A stretch of DNA of 64,000 nucleotides, taken from NCBI GenBank assembly GCA_037127255.1, contig JBANSL010000002.1, positions 5,252,001 to 5,316,000 of the forward strand, in the 5' to 3' direction. Position 1 is the stretch's first letter; each line of letters opens with the position of its first letter. A program made the translations under genes and the position numbers. This DNA comes from Persicaria tinctoria. Taxonomy: Eukaryota > Streptophyta > Magnoliopsida > Caryophyllales > Polygonaceae. The notes beneath the pieces were generated by a model. It ran no database searches and was not told where the DNA came from. It saw only the letters and a list, made by a program, of their open reading frames with translations. This document shows positions 23,201-35,394 of this stretch, piece by piece.

Positions 23201-25717
23201 ATTGCCCAAAGAAAGCAACTACTGATTCACCATCCGTAATTGATTGGGTCATTTCAAATGATCCACCTGCCAATGGAGGTGCTGAAACCTCAGGTGGAGC
23301 TAAACTGGAAGCTCAAGCTGGAGCTAACCTGCAATCTCAAGGTGGTGCTAACCTCCAAGCTCAAGGTGCTAACCTGCAAGCCAATGGAGGTGCTGAAACC
23401 TCAGGTGGAGCTAACCTGCAAGCTCAAGCTGGAGCTAACCTGCAAGCTCAAGGTGGTGCTAACCTGCAATCTCAAGGTGGTGCTAACCTGCAATCTCAAG
23501 GTGGGTGATTGATATATCTTATTCATAAAGAAAGCATCCATTCAGAGCATGCTATTTTCTTTTGATAACGCATGCCAAGTATTTGTCATCCAATTAATAT
23601 GGATAAACTGGATTCCTTTGTTTCTGGGTGTGAGTCTGTTCTGGTTTTCACTTTTTTGCCTTTGAAATTGCATTTTCCTATTTAGAGTACTAAGAAGAAT
23701 TTTATGATAATTGTTTTGTTCATGGTAGCAAGGTATAATGACAAAATTTTAAACGATATGTTGTCCCTTCTAAAGCATGAAAATACCATCATACATTAGA
23801 AACTTACTGAAGATGGCCTAGTATGCAATTTAAGTGAAATGTTATGAAGGGCTGATGATAAAAATGTATATAATATTATAACACCATGTTTTAATTGTTT
23901 TATTTTGCTAACATTCTCTTTCTGGATGTGAATTTGTTGCATGTATTGAACCATGAATCTTTTCATGATTTGTGTTTTTTCCCTCTGAAGACAGTGGCTA
24001 TATTACAATGAACTGGAAAAAATAAATAGCAAAACCCAAAACCTACAAACACCGACTTAAACAAAAATGCCACCAAGAACAAGAAATTTATCAGCAAAAT
24101 ACAGTAGAACAAGTTGTTTGAGGGACTATACTTGAGCTCAAATATACTATTCCCTGTCTTCAAAATCACATGAACTCCTTTCTTTCCAGATGATTCAGAG
24201 AGCTGATGGAATAAACTCCATGTTTCTTTCTTTTTCTAAATACAATGGTAGATGTTTTCCAAAGTGGGATCTGACCTAACCCAACTAATACCAGCTCTGG
24301 TGGCTATACCTCTTGGCCGTTTGGAGTTGTGGTTTCGAAGACACTTCCTTGATTACCTAAGCATTTTACTAAAATATAAGCATAGCATACATTCCTAAAC
24401 ATTCCTTTTTTTTGACATGGCGAGTTACAGGTTCATTACCATTTGAAAATCTAAAGTGAAAATGTTAGAACTGAATCCTATTAATGTTCCTCACTAGTCC
24501 CTTGCTTATATTTAATGTAAGGCTATGTTGGCTGTTGTATGCACTCTCTGAGCTCAATGCATTATCTAATAGCGTAATGCTTATTTATTGCAAGGCTGTT
24601 GTATAACTTGTATGCATTATCTTTTTCCTTTATTTTTCCGGGAGCGCAATTCATTATTTAACCACTAGCTGCAATTAACTTAATGACACCACCAAATATC
24701 CCACTAATTACCATAATTCTCTAAGTTACAGTTCTGACTTGTGGTTTTGAAGACACTTCCTTGATTACCTAAGCATTTTACTGAAATATAAGATACCATA
24801 CATTCCTTTTTTTGACAAGTCGAGTGACATTCATTTCAAAAGCAGCTCATTATGAAGAACCGCCAATAAGACTTACATTTCTTATAGATTGTTTACCACT
24901 TGCAAATCTAAAGCGAAACAATAAGTTTATAATTATTAAAAAAAATTAATAAAAAAGTTAATATTTTATATAGTTTTTAGCTCCTAAAAAACGTGCTAAA
25001 AAGTAAAAGGACATGTATTTTTGGACGGAGGGAGTATAAGACTACGGTGGCTGCTGACTGCTGTAGACATTATCTCTGTCTCTCAACCCACCCACCCCTG
25101 GAGCGCAGTGCATTATCTAATAGCGCAATGCTTATTTATTGTAAGATTGTTATTGTATGCATTATCTCTTTTTTCTTTTATTTGGTGTGGGGAGGGAGCG
25201 CAATGCATTATCTAACTACTAACTGTAATTAACTTGTTACCTATTCAAAGTTCACTTTGAAATAAGGCCGTCTCTCTACAACGGAAGATAAGTTTGTAGT
25301 TGTACTCTTGAAGTTTAAAAATGACTAGGTTTGTATATAAGGTCGTCTCTCTACAACGGAAGATAACTTAATGCATTATCTCTTCTTTTTTCTTTTGGTA
25401 TATGACTAGGATATAGTTGCTTTATGTGTTGTTTGACTTACCCATGCCATGTTAGCTCCAGTAATTTATGAATTCCATGTTTACTTATAAGTATGGCTTT
25501 CTTTCTCAAAAAATAGATAAGTTTAGCATTTCAAAATTTAGAATGATAATTGTAGAAAGAAAATGTGTAACTATACATTACTAGTATCTGCTTATCGATA
25601 TCTGACCAGGCTAGTTTTACGCATTCTCCGACACTATTACCTTGATTACATGACCCTTGAGGAACTTACATGCTAATAATTTTATTTTATTGCCGTCGTC
25701 GTCGTCATCATCATCAC

Positions 25718-25776
<59 letters not shown>

Positions 25777-26204
25777 TGTTATTGTTACTGAAAATTTAAT
25801 GAATTTGTGCAGAACCTGAGACACCAAAAATTGAACCAGAAACCAGTATTCAGCTTCTGTCGCCAAAAGCAAATGGTGAATCTGATGTGAAAAAGCAGGC
25901 TCAAGTGATTGACTTAAATCAATCAGTCGAAATGAATGAGATGAATGCAAGGGCAGTCTCATCAGAGAAGAAAGCTGAAGTGATTGAGCTAAGTGATGAC
26001 GACGAAGATAATTCCTTGGAGGAAAAAGCTTGGCACTACATGGACCCCCAGAATGAAGTGCAGGGTCCCTTTTCCTTGTTATCCTTGAGCCGTTGGAGCA
26101 ATATGGAATATTTTCCTCCAGGTTTCACAGTGTGGAAGTCTGGTCAGAGTCAAAAGGAGGAAGTCTTGTTAAGTGAACTTCTCCGCCAAATGTTTCCTCA
26201 TTGA
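20248..26204 (+). CDS. SWIB/MDM2, Plus-3 and GYF domain protein (At5g08430-like)
   Basis: Seven coding exons: 20248-20902, 21020-21123, 21270-21329, 22150-22200, 22684-22754, 23073-23500, 25813-26204; 586 residues with every join in frame. A basic patch (RKRRRPKRK) precedes an SWIB domain at about 30-110. An acidic/basic linker and a Plus-3 domain (about 165-300, with LGGFVRVK and HVLQLVKG) follow, then the block DRANEKGWRGEYFEHRDK that typifies this plant family. The C-terminal GYF domain begins at Trp530 (WHYMDPQNEVQGPF). SWIB occurs in chromatin-remodelling subunits, Plus-3 in Rtf1-like elongation factors, and GYF binds proline-rich peptides, so a nuclear transcription or chromatin role is inferred. 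Intron 5 is AT-AC. Exon 6 carries an expanded Gln/Asn/Ala-rich repeat. VIELSDDDED before the GYF domain looks like a SUMO-interaction motif. Confidence 0.92.
21517..21580 (+). repeat. Poly-C / (CA)n tract in intron 3
   Basis: A long C run broken by single A or T bases passes into an ACACAC microsatellite. It lies in the third coding intron of the SWIB/Plus-3/GYF gene. Confidence 0.85.
22755..23072 (+). other. U12-type AT-AC intron (intron 5)
   Basis: The 5' site reads ATATCCTTTT, an exact match to the U12 donor consensus. The branch-point motif TTCCTTGAT (23052-23060) ends 12 bases before the intron's terminal AC at 23071-23072. Removing these 318 bases joins GGA GA|A TAT and gives an uninterrupted family-type sequence, RGEYFEHRDKMKLLQTP. 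No GT-AG pair nearby does this. Confidence 0.85.
23276..23500 (+). repeat. Coding tandem repeat in exon 6
   Basis: Units of mostly 24 bp (some 21 or 27) encode GGANLQ(A/S)Q and variants such as GGAETSGG. About nine units keep the reading frame. Near-identical neighbours suggest recent slippage or unequal exchange. Confidence 0.85.
24320..25240. repeat. Tandemly duplicated block in intron 6
   Basis: The segment GAAGACACTTCCTTGATTAC...CATTCC occurs at about 24337-24395 and again at about 24749-24807. Nearby blocks with GAGCNCAATGCATTATCTAA recur at about 24550, 24640, 25100 and 25197. The two larger blocks are separated by roughly 410 bp. Confidence 0.6.
24920..25034. mobile_element. Half of a Stowaway-type MITE
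   Basis: Only the right half is present, ending GGACGGAGGGAG followed by TA. The sequence TTAATATTTTATATAGTTTTTAGCTCC also occurs in other MITEs of this window (for example near 7500 and 48110). The left terminus is missing. Confidence 0.65.
25692..25774 (+). repeat. Compound microsatellite (GTC)n(ATC)n(ATT)n
   Basis: Trinucleotide runs pass from GTC to ATC to a long ATT array, 40 bp upstream of the last exon of the SWIB/Plus-3/GYF gene. Confidence 0.95.
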
Positions 26205-28467
26205 TTTTTTTTGCAAATTTTTTTTCTAGCTAGGAATAGAAATCCTAGGTTTGTATATAATTCATATTTTCAGAAGCTCAAGAAGATAGTTGTTATCTCC
26301 TATGACTGATGGGCTATTCCTGGCTCTTCTGGTTCCAGGAAGCATTGACGCACCTCTCATAGTGCAATTCAGGTTATCTCTTACAAGCAGTGGGGCGGGT
26401 TGGCTTTCTAGCTTAACACATTTTTTCCTTTCTCCATTAATTTTGACTCTTAATGTGCCTTTTCATGGTGAAGAATGTAAAACTTTCTATTTATTAGATA
26501 GAAGCTTCTGAAACTTTTGTAAGATCTTTCATGGAGGTGTTGCAGTTTGGTAGGCCTTGTGAGGTTGCTATGTGGCAACTTCTTTGCATTTTCTGCAGGT
26601 ATTTTGTGCCATCCGCTGAACCCTCGCCATCCCTGCTGGAGTAGAGTCTGTAAGGGCTGCCATAAGATTCAAGCATTTGGACTTTTCAAAGTCTTGTTTT
26701 TCCCTTTCTCTTATTTCAGGTTTTACCAGATATCCAGTTGCATACATCTGAGTTCTGACACCCACAGTAGATTTCAGCCTTGGTACATGTACCAAAATAT
26801 CTGAAGCACTGTGTTGTAACTTCTTAGTTTGGTATTTATTACTTTCTGGCACTGTGTAGTTGCTTGCTTGCTTTCTGGCTGGTTCAGGGCTTGCTTGTCT
26901 TTGGCTTTCTTTGCCTTGTCTGCAGGTGTTGTGTGCCTTTTGTTGAAGCCTAGGCTATCATCTGCTGGCCAGAGTTGATTGGTTAGACCGCAATGAGATT
27001 CAGGAATTCAGCTTCAAAGATTCGACAGTTTATCTGGTTTGCTCGATCCTAGTGCATTTGGGTTACTTTACCTTGGCATAGTATAGTGGTTTTATGTTCA
27101 TAGGCCATGGCTTATCAGCCAAGCCTTTGATTGTTGCAGACTTGCAGGCTACTACTACCATGTTGTAGTTTGTCAAGCATGCCATAACTACGAAGTTCAC
27201 GGTATGCCTTTATGAAGTGAATTTCATCCCTTTCATTCATGTCTTCATAACTTTTTGCAAGCTTCAAGCCTTTTTGGTTCAATGACAGGACACAATGTGT
27301 TTTGCTAGAAACAAAAACAAGTACCATAATTGATGGGACCTTGAAACGAAAGAGTTCATCTATTAGCGTCAATGTTGCAATGACCAGTTGACCACGGTAG
27401 TGATGCTCTTTGGAGTTTGGATCCCTTCCGAGCCCGGATATCTTGTGGATACTAATGGTGGTTTATATGATGCTGTAGCTTGCAGACGGTGAAAATGCAT
27501 TGATGCATTGGCGCTGCTAGGAACATGTATATAAGATGGAGTCCAGATCCGGCCTCTAATTCTGTTAATACAAAAATGTGTTTTTTTTGTAAATGGTAAC
27601 TGAGAGTCAATATCAGTAAATATTAAAAAAAAAATCGATATACTGTTCATAAAATGGTAAGTTTACTTTACCATAGATGAAGATTAAAAAGGGACTGTTA
27701 AACCAATATGACCAATTGTTTTAAGGTCTTGGCGCCAAATATAGTAACTAGTAAGCATAGTTATAATTCTAGGATCGCGAAGATCGGTAGGCTGATCCTA
27801 CCGAGTTTTTTATCCGGGTTGTTGGCAAATACTTGTTGGTGTTAGGATCGGTCTAGGATCGTTAGGACCATAAGATATCCAATTAGATGGGGTCTGCTTG
27901 GGATTGGGACCCAATTATTAGAATGGAAAAAAAATAATATAAAATCCATAACGATATAGTCAGACTTTCAGATTGGTATTCCGAGCACTCAATCTTCATG
28001 TGTAGACTTTACTATTTGATTTTAAAAAATGTAAAATCTTAATCGTTCACTCCGTTTTGGATGTGTCAATTGTCAAAGGACAAAGGGTGCTTTTTTGGAT
28101 TCTATTGTATAAAATCCAATTATAAACTCTACTTTGCCAAAGACTCTGAAAAGTACCATGAAAACTGAGATTTTTTCACAGCTGCAATATCAATTTTCAC
28201 AAAATTTATGGCTGAGAATTACCTAAATTGGAATTGTTTAAATTTGCTCAAAATTTTATAAAGTTCATCATTTTTGTGGGAAAATATTTTAAATAATGAA
28301 TATAACAGGATGAAATGAGACAATTTTTGTTGAGTTGTGATTTCAGCTCAGTTGATATACTTGAGGTTATTATGATCGAGATACTAGGATTGAATCGAGA
28401 CATGATCCTATGATCGGATCGTAGAATCGAATCGTACGATCCTACAAATAAGGTAAAATAAAATATA
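26205..28467. other. 3' region of the SWIB gene and spacer
   Basis: The first part should hold the 3' UTR. Two related blocks with TCTGCAGGT.TT.TGTGCC occur near 26595 and 26922, suggesting an old local duplication. From about 27760 to 28450 there are two clusters of GATC and GATCCTA motifs at either end, in roughly inverted orientation, as in the subterminal regions of some DNA transposons. No coding sequence is recognised. Confidence 0.4.
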
Positions 28468-28752
28468 CTCCCTCCGTCCAACAATACATGGGTTTTTAGA
28501 GGTAAAATTTTGTCCAACAATAGATAGCCTTTTATGTTTTCTAGGTAGGAAGTTGTAATGATTTGTATTGGTTTGTGTGATGTTGACTTTTTAAAATAAT
28601 TTGATTGGTTAAAATGTGTAGTGGGAGTTAAAAAATAATAAAATTTATGAAAAAGTTAGTGTAATGATGATGTTTTTTTAAAAGTAAAGTGTTTTATTAA
28701 AACTTGTGCAAAATGTTAAAAGTCAATGTATTTTAGGACGGAGGGGAGGGAG
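28468..28752. mobile_element. Stowaway-type MITE
   Basis: Ends CTCCCTCCGTCC and GGACGGAGGGGAGGGAG are flanked by TA. An ACAATACATGGGTTTTTAGA-type arm follows the left end. Length is about 285 bp. Confidence 0.7.
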
Positions 28753-29303
28753 TATAATATAACTAAAACAAATTAGCTAATTGATGTTACTGGCAGTACG
28801 CTCACGTTCCCCTTCCCCACCACCTACCTTTTTTTCTCCAAATGTTACCTGAATCTGATTCACACCATTTTTTTTTTTGTTATGTGGAAAAATGGCTTCT
28901 GTTTTTTTTTTTAATGTTTTTTTTTTGTCCATATGTATTTTTATCGACAATACTACATGCATTTAAAGAAATCTCAAATTAGATAAAATGCTATCTTATT
29001 CATTTTTTTTATTTTCTTTTATTTAAGCTCCTATCTAGTATCTACATATTAAGTATATCTGTATATGGCTCACTACCAAAAAAATATTAGGTATATCCGT
29101 ATATGGCATCTAAAAAAAGTTTTAAATCAAATAAATTTTTTATCCCATTATCTATGTCTCATTATCCACCTCATTAGCTCACTAGCTCATTTCTCAAATA
29201 GATTAACAAATATTTATATCATCCTTTTTAAACTTTATATTTTCTTTATTTATTTACAATTTATCTTTTATTTACACTTATTTTTTTTTTATCTTATGAA
29301 ATA

Positions 29304-29422
29304 CTCCCCTCGATCAAGATTTTTAGGAAACGACACACGTTTTAGGAATCAAAAAATCTTATATTAATATACATTGATCAAAATATTTCTTCTAAGCATC
29401 TTATATTTATGATCAGATGGAG
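29304..29422. mobile_element. Short, decayed Stowaway-like MITE
   Basis: The left end CTCCCCTCGATCAAGAT and right end ATGATCAGATGGAG pair imperfectly and are flanked by TA. Length is 119 bp. Confidence 0.5.
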
Positions 29423-31324
29423 TATCATTTATTTGGGTCAGGATCCCGTAGAGTTGAACTCCGTGAAGTTGGTAGGATTACCCAATAGGAATGCATCGAC
29501 CCTAAAAAATAAATTAAAAAATGGCTAAATGCATTTAAATGTAAACCATTTATTTAGAATTAAGTGGTTAGGATTTAACCAACTTCACATGGAGTTATTT
29601 TAGCAACTCCATGAGATCCAAAGTGCATTTTATTTATATAAAATACATATTATTCAAATTATTTTTGTTTCAACTCCAACAACTTTCCCATTTATAAGAT
29701 TTGAATAATTATTTACTTTTAGAGGATGCTGCAAATTGAGGAAAGTCTCTCTATTTCTACTACTTTCCCATTATAGATAGATATAATGATATATAGAGAA
29801 TCTGTTGGACAAAAAAAAAACTTTAAAATTCTTTAAAATCCCCAATGGGAAATCGGTTGGAGATACTCTTAGTAAAATATATGGAAAGAAATATCCACCC
29901 TACTCCATGTCATCCACATTATCAAATATACAACGTTTTATTTTACAAACATAAAAATTCTCAAAACTATTTAAATTACATATTTTTTTTCTAGATTTTT
30001 TCAAAAATAAAAGATTTTTTCCTAATTTGATACAAATTAAATAATGATATCTCAATGTATTTTTTTCCTTGCAACGATTTGTTTCATAAATTTTTTACAT
30101 TACATAATATTTTTCCAAATCTATACTATATATAAAACCAGAAGCTAGGTCGTCATCGGTGGCATCACGATTTGTTGCCGCACCATTTGGCTCTTTAAAA
30201 AACTTGTCATGCCACACTCACATAGTCACATATTACTAATACCCGTTATACTTAATGAATGGATAAAGGATCAAAACACAAAAACATAAACAAAAATCAC
30301 AAGACAAAAGTGTCAAATGGATAAAACCTCCCACGAGAACATTCTCACCCTCAATAGTTCGATTGGGTTTATCATTCGTGATCTTTAGAACGGTCGACCT
30401 ATTGGTTATGATACGACGGGAACACAATCCCCACTCAAGGTTGAGACTCTAGCCTTAAGACCACGAATCCAAAAAACTGTGCAATTAGGCATTAACAAAT
30501 TGAACAAGAACTGTCCATGCGAAATCGAAATTATCATATTTAATATATGCTCCTCGTATACTCCGGTCTATAAGGTCACACACATTTACTGCTCTATCAG
30601 GAACGTACATATCAATTTGACATTATTTATGATTCAAATCTTAACCAACCTCATCCGAAAGGATCTCCAACGCCGAATTATTTTTCTATTTTAAAAAAAA
30701 ATACAGTATGAGTATGATCGAGAATGATCGAACTCGTATGTGGTTGTATTGTAGTATATGGTCTAAATAAAGAGGTTGATTCTGGGGAAGGCCTATCTGG
30801 TGTAGGTTTAAATATCTTCATTAATTATGAAACGACAGGTTTTGTCATCTTCATTTGCTAATCATTTGTGCATTCATTTTAAACCCGACGGAGTTTTTCT
30901 ACCCCGGCGACGGCGACGGCGACTTGCTACAAATACAATGTCACCAATTCTTTGACCAAACTTGCTCAAATCTTAACCAACCTCAATTCTTTGACCAAAC
31001 TTACTAATTACTATCGTAGCATTTTTTTTTTGTCGGTCGAATATTTTTGTGGCATTTTACTATGAGATTTAAAAAGTGCATCGATTTATATTGCTGGCAA
31101 TAAGTTAGCGTGGACGGTGGATGCCGTCATTCTAAAGCGATTGGTTTGAAAATTTGACGTGCACACTTACTTTTATTCCACGTCGTTTGAGTTTTACTAT
31201 TCCCTTTCCTTCATTTTTTGCTATAATTTTATTCATTAAAATATTTATTTTAGGTATTTTGATAATTAATTTATACAATTATTTTAATCATTTCTAGTAA
31301 ATAATTAATTATAGATTTTTTATA
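29423..31324. other. Gene-free AT-rich spacer with a possible Helitron start
   Basis: No gene is seen. At 30120 the bases TCTATACTATATATAAAACC followed by AGAAGCTAGGTCGTCATC resemble a Helitron 5' end. Which downstream 3' end it belongs to, if any, cannot be decided. A (CGGCGA)n-like run lies near 30905-30921. Confidence 0.35.
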
Positions 31325-32030
31325 TTGATCAATAGGATAATGACAGAGTATATGAAGTTTATTTTGGGTGGGGAAGGAGGGAGGGACGGGGATTTGAGAT
31401 TGGCTGAGGATGTTGTACAAAATAAAGACAGTTTTAAATTTTTAGGGTTGATGATGCCGAATAATGGAGATGTAGATATCAAGCATCGAATTCAGGTGGG
31501 GTGGCAGCAATGGAAAGCACGCTACATCGGGAGTTGTGTGACAAAAAAGTTCCACTAAAATTTAAAGGTAAATTCTACAGATGAGTAGTGGGACCGACTT
31601 TACTATATGAGACAAAGTGTTGGGCGATTACAGAAAGCACAAGAGTAGAGAATCATGGTTGCAAATATAAGAATGAAGCGAGGGATGTGCGGACGGTAAG
31701 ATACGAGAGTTGAGGAGAGACCCGATTGCGCCGGTGTGCAAGTGCAATAGTTTAACGATCGAGGGTGTCTGACGAGAAAGAGGGCGATCGAGGAAGAACT
31801 GGAATGAAGTGATTACATAGGAGTGACAACCGACATGACCTTGTTGCTTTGGGACTCACTGAGAAGATGATGTGTGATATAATACAATGGAGGAGTGTTA
31901 TCCGCTTCGATGAGGGCTAGCTACGAATGACGTCGAAGTGTATGTAGTCGAAGAAAGAGTGTGTACAATTCGACTCCCAAACCCTGCTTTTAGCGTGAAA
32001 CACTAGGATTGTTGTTGTTATTATATATAG
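31325..32030 (+). mobile_element. RTE-type LINE fragment (3' end)
   Basis: Translated pieces in shifting frames read TEYMKF, SFKFLGLMM, DVDIKHRIQVGWQQWKARY, then NLKGKFYR, TLLYETKCWA, and finally LGLTEKM and QWRSVIRFDE. The order and wording are those of the C-terminal part of plant RTE-like reverse transcriptases. Stops and frameshifts interrupt it. It ends near a GTTGTTGTTATTA tail, as such LINEs do. Confidence 0.75.
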
Positions 32031-32094
32031 TATTAATTAAATTATACCGCCCCCATCTATCTAATATCTAATATCTAATATCTAATATCTAATA

Positions 32095-34809
32095 TCTAAT
32101 ATAGTACTAAAACACATGTTAAAACTGACACGTGTCACCCAACCCTTAAAATTAGGCTTATGTAGAAGATTTTCATCAATCATGATCCCATCTTTCTAAT
32201 TAATTGATTTTTACTAATTAAATTATTTAATTAATGTCAAAATATTTGATTTTTACTAATTAAATTATTTAATTAATGCCAAAATATTTGATTTTAAGTG
32301 GTTCCGTTTTTAATTTGATAAGGCCACTTTTATCATAAAAAATAAATGAATCATGTTTGCTATGCGAGATTTCAACTCTTCAAACAAATAATGCAATTCA
32401 TAAGTATATTATCTAACCAAGTAATTGATCATTTTCTTTACTTATCCAATTTACCTTTTATTTTATTTTATAATAAATCTAAACTAATTATATTTGTTAA
32501 GCTATATCATTTTCTTAAATATTAGAGGATCAATTTTTTTCCTCTTTTAAAACTTGAATTCATACTAATCTCTACTCTCTCCAATTATTATTATTGGATG
32601 TTTTTTTATATTGGCACAATAATTAAAGAAAAATATATCTCACATCATTAATTAGATTGTAGACTCCTTATATGTCTCTCGGTCATCTTTTTTTTTTAAC
32701 TTACTGGGCAAGATTTTAATTCAATTAATTACGAAAATTTAACCTGATCTAAATTTAGATTTGACTTTTTATTAATTTATATTTAATATTTTTATTATAA
32801 ATAGTTGACTTAGTTACAATTAATTACTAATAAAATTCAAATGCTTTGATTTTTTTATAGATTCTCTACTTTAAATAACTATTTCACCTTAATTATTTAT
32901 TAAATTAAAGTAATTGTATCTTATGTATTTTTAATTTAATAAATCTAATTAATTTATTTATAATATTTTTTAGAATAATTTATTTATAAGTTAACTACCA
33001 AGCAATACATGTAAAACAATCTAATTAATTTATTTCTTAAATTAATAAATCTAATTAATTTATCTATAATATTTTTTGAATAATTTATTTACAAGCTAAC
33101 TACCATGCACTCACACATAAGCGGGAAAATATTGACTCAATTGTTTAGAATTTCTTTATAAAATCTATTAATTTTCCTTAAAAATTATCTTAAGTTGTTT
33201 TTAATTAAATAAGGAATTGTTTAAACTTTATCTGAATTTAATGGCTTGATATAAATTTTCGTTTCTTTTTGTCATAAAATCTTAACAAAATAGGAAATCT
33301 TTTAATTTGTATTACCTTTATTTGATATTTGATTTCAATTTCAATATCTTTTTAATTACAAAACTAATTCCATGAAAAAATATATAATCTAGAGTATGTA
33401 TGTTTCCTTTAACCTAAAATAGTTTAAAGTTTAAAATTTTGTATTTAAATGAAATACTAAATGGTTATTGTTGATTTTAGGCAAATGAAATACTCTTTTG
33501 AAATATAAAATTTGAATCCAAGTTCAAGATTTTCATTATCAATAGGGTATGAGCTCGATTCCCAATCCCCATGTTGTTTAATGATTTTTCCTCCACTTCT
33601 TTTTCTTCTGCTTCGTTTTTCTTCGTTTTTTTTACAAATGAATTGAAAGTACAAGCTTGAGATCCAAAAGATTTTCATTCATTTTTTTATTTGTCATATG
33701 TTTTATGACACTAAACTAACTATCCATGCTTTGGCCTAATATATAATAATAAAAAGATAATATTTAATAGAGTTTTTAGCTTTTTTAAAAACATGTCAAA
33801 AAAATAAAATGGCCTATATTTGAGACGAAAGGATTTTTTTTTTACTTTTAAGTTTAATAATATACTTTTTTTTTTATGTGCCTCTATCCCAAAGTTATGA
33901 AAAATCCATTCACCGGTGTTTGTTGAATGTGTAGTCCAACTACCAAATTATTTGGTTCTACCTTCCAACCCATTATCACAAAAAATGTGTGTTTAATGCT
34001 CAAAGTAATCACTTATCAAAAAACAATTGCTCAAAGTAATCAATTAACTTACTAAAAAACTTAGAAGGCTAAAAAAAACTCATTCTCAAACAACAGTGGT
34101 GACTCTAAACTTTATACTACCTTTGTCTCAAAATATCAGTCCTTTTATTTTTTAGCACGTTTTTAAGGAGCTAAAAACTTTATAAAATATTAACTTTTTT
34201 TTATTAGTTTTTAAAAATAATACTATTTTTATTATTAATAAGAATAATATTATTTTTAAAGACCAATAAAAATATAATACTTTATAGAGTTTTTAGCTTC
34301 TTAAAAACATGCCAAAAAAATAAAACGACCTATATTTTGAGACGGAAGAAGCAATTTTTTTTTTACTTTTAAGTTTATTAAAAGAATAATTCTTCTCCAA
34401 CATTTTGAGGCGCTCTCCATCCAAAAGTTCTCAAAGCTCCATTCACCTAGAGTCTGTGTAATATGTAGTTGAACTACCAAATTATTTGGTCTTACCTTCC
34501 AATCGATTAACACAACAAAAAATAATAGTAGAGAGCCACATTTTTATATCATACCTTAGGCATTTCAAATCTCAAACCCGACCATGCGAGGAAGGTGATA
34601 CATTGACGTTTTGCCACATATATTATATATTGATATAATATAAGCATTATTTGTTTTATCCAACTTTATATTATTTTGCTATATCGTTTTTATATTATTA
34701 TAATAGTGTAATATATCTAATATATAATGTAAATAAATTATGGTAATATCCTCTATAAAATATAATATATGTTACCAATCCCGTGCGTTACGCACGAGTA
34801 TTACACTAG
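32095..34809 (+). mobile_element. Non-autonomous Helitron (candidate boundaries)
   Basis: The right end has a stem CCGTGCG-TTA-CGCACG (34781-34796) and, 10 nt further on, CTAG followed by T (34806-34810). The proposed left end, TCTAATATAGTACTAAAAC at 32095 preceded by A, is followed by GACACGTGTCACCC as in many plant Helitrons; TCTAATA repeats just upstream make the exact start uncertain. No RepHel coding sequence is present. A MITE at 34117 is nested inside. Confidence 0.55.
34117..34351. mobile_element. Stowaway-like MITE, right end decayed
   Basis: The left end CTACCTTTGTCTC follows TA. The right end GAGACGGAAGAAG lacks the TA. Arms with CTTTTATTTTTTAGCACG and its complement, and a central AATAATA palindrome, form a foldback of about 235 bp. 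Confidence 0.6.
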
Positions 34810-35394
34810 TTATATTTTAAATGAGAAACAATTTTGCCATGTGTCGTCATTGTACGCCAAGTTATTTTAGATAAGTGTATTTCCTTAATAATTAAATTAA
34901 TTAGGGTAAATCAATTAACAAATTTATTATTTATCCATATATCTCAATCTTTCCATATATATCTATAATTTATTATAGGTTATTCTATTTAATTTTAGAC
35001 AATATACCCATTAAATTTTATTAATTTATCTATATATACATAAAAAAATTCAAAATTTTGGTTTATATACATCAAAATATAATGATCTTATTAAATTATC
35101 CAAAATATGATTTTGGTTTAACGATTATAGATTAAATTTTTTATTTAACATATCATTTTACGAAAATACATGAATTATATTTTATTACCTTCCTTTCTAT
35201 ATCTACCCAACTTCTAACCTATTTAGTTTTTGAGAGAATAAAATAAAAATTAACATGTTAAATAAAATAATAGAAGTTGTGTGTTTTGTTTTAAATTAAT
35301 AAAATTTAATCATTTATACAAATTGAATTTTCTATCTATCTATTAATCAATAATCAATATCGATATATCAATATATATATATATGTATATATAA

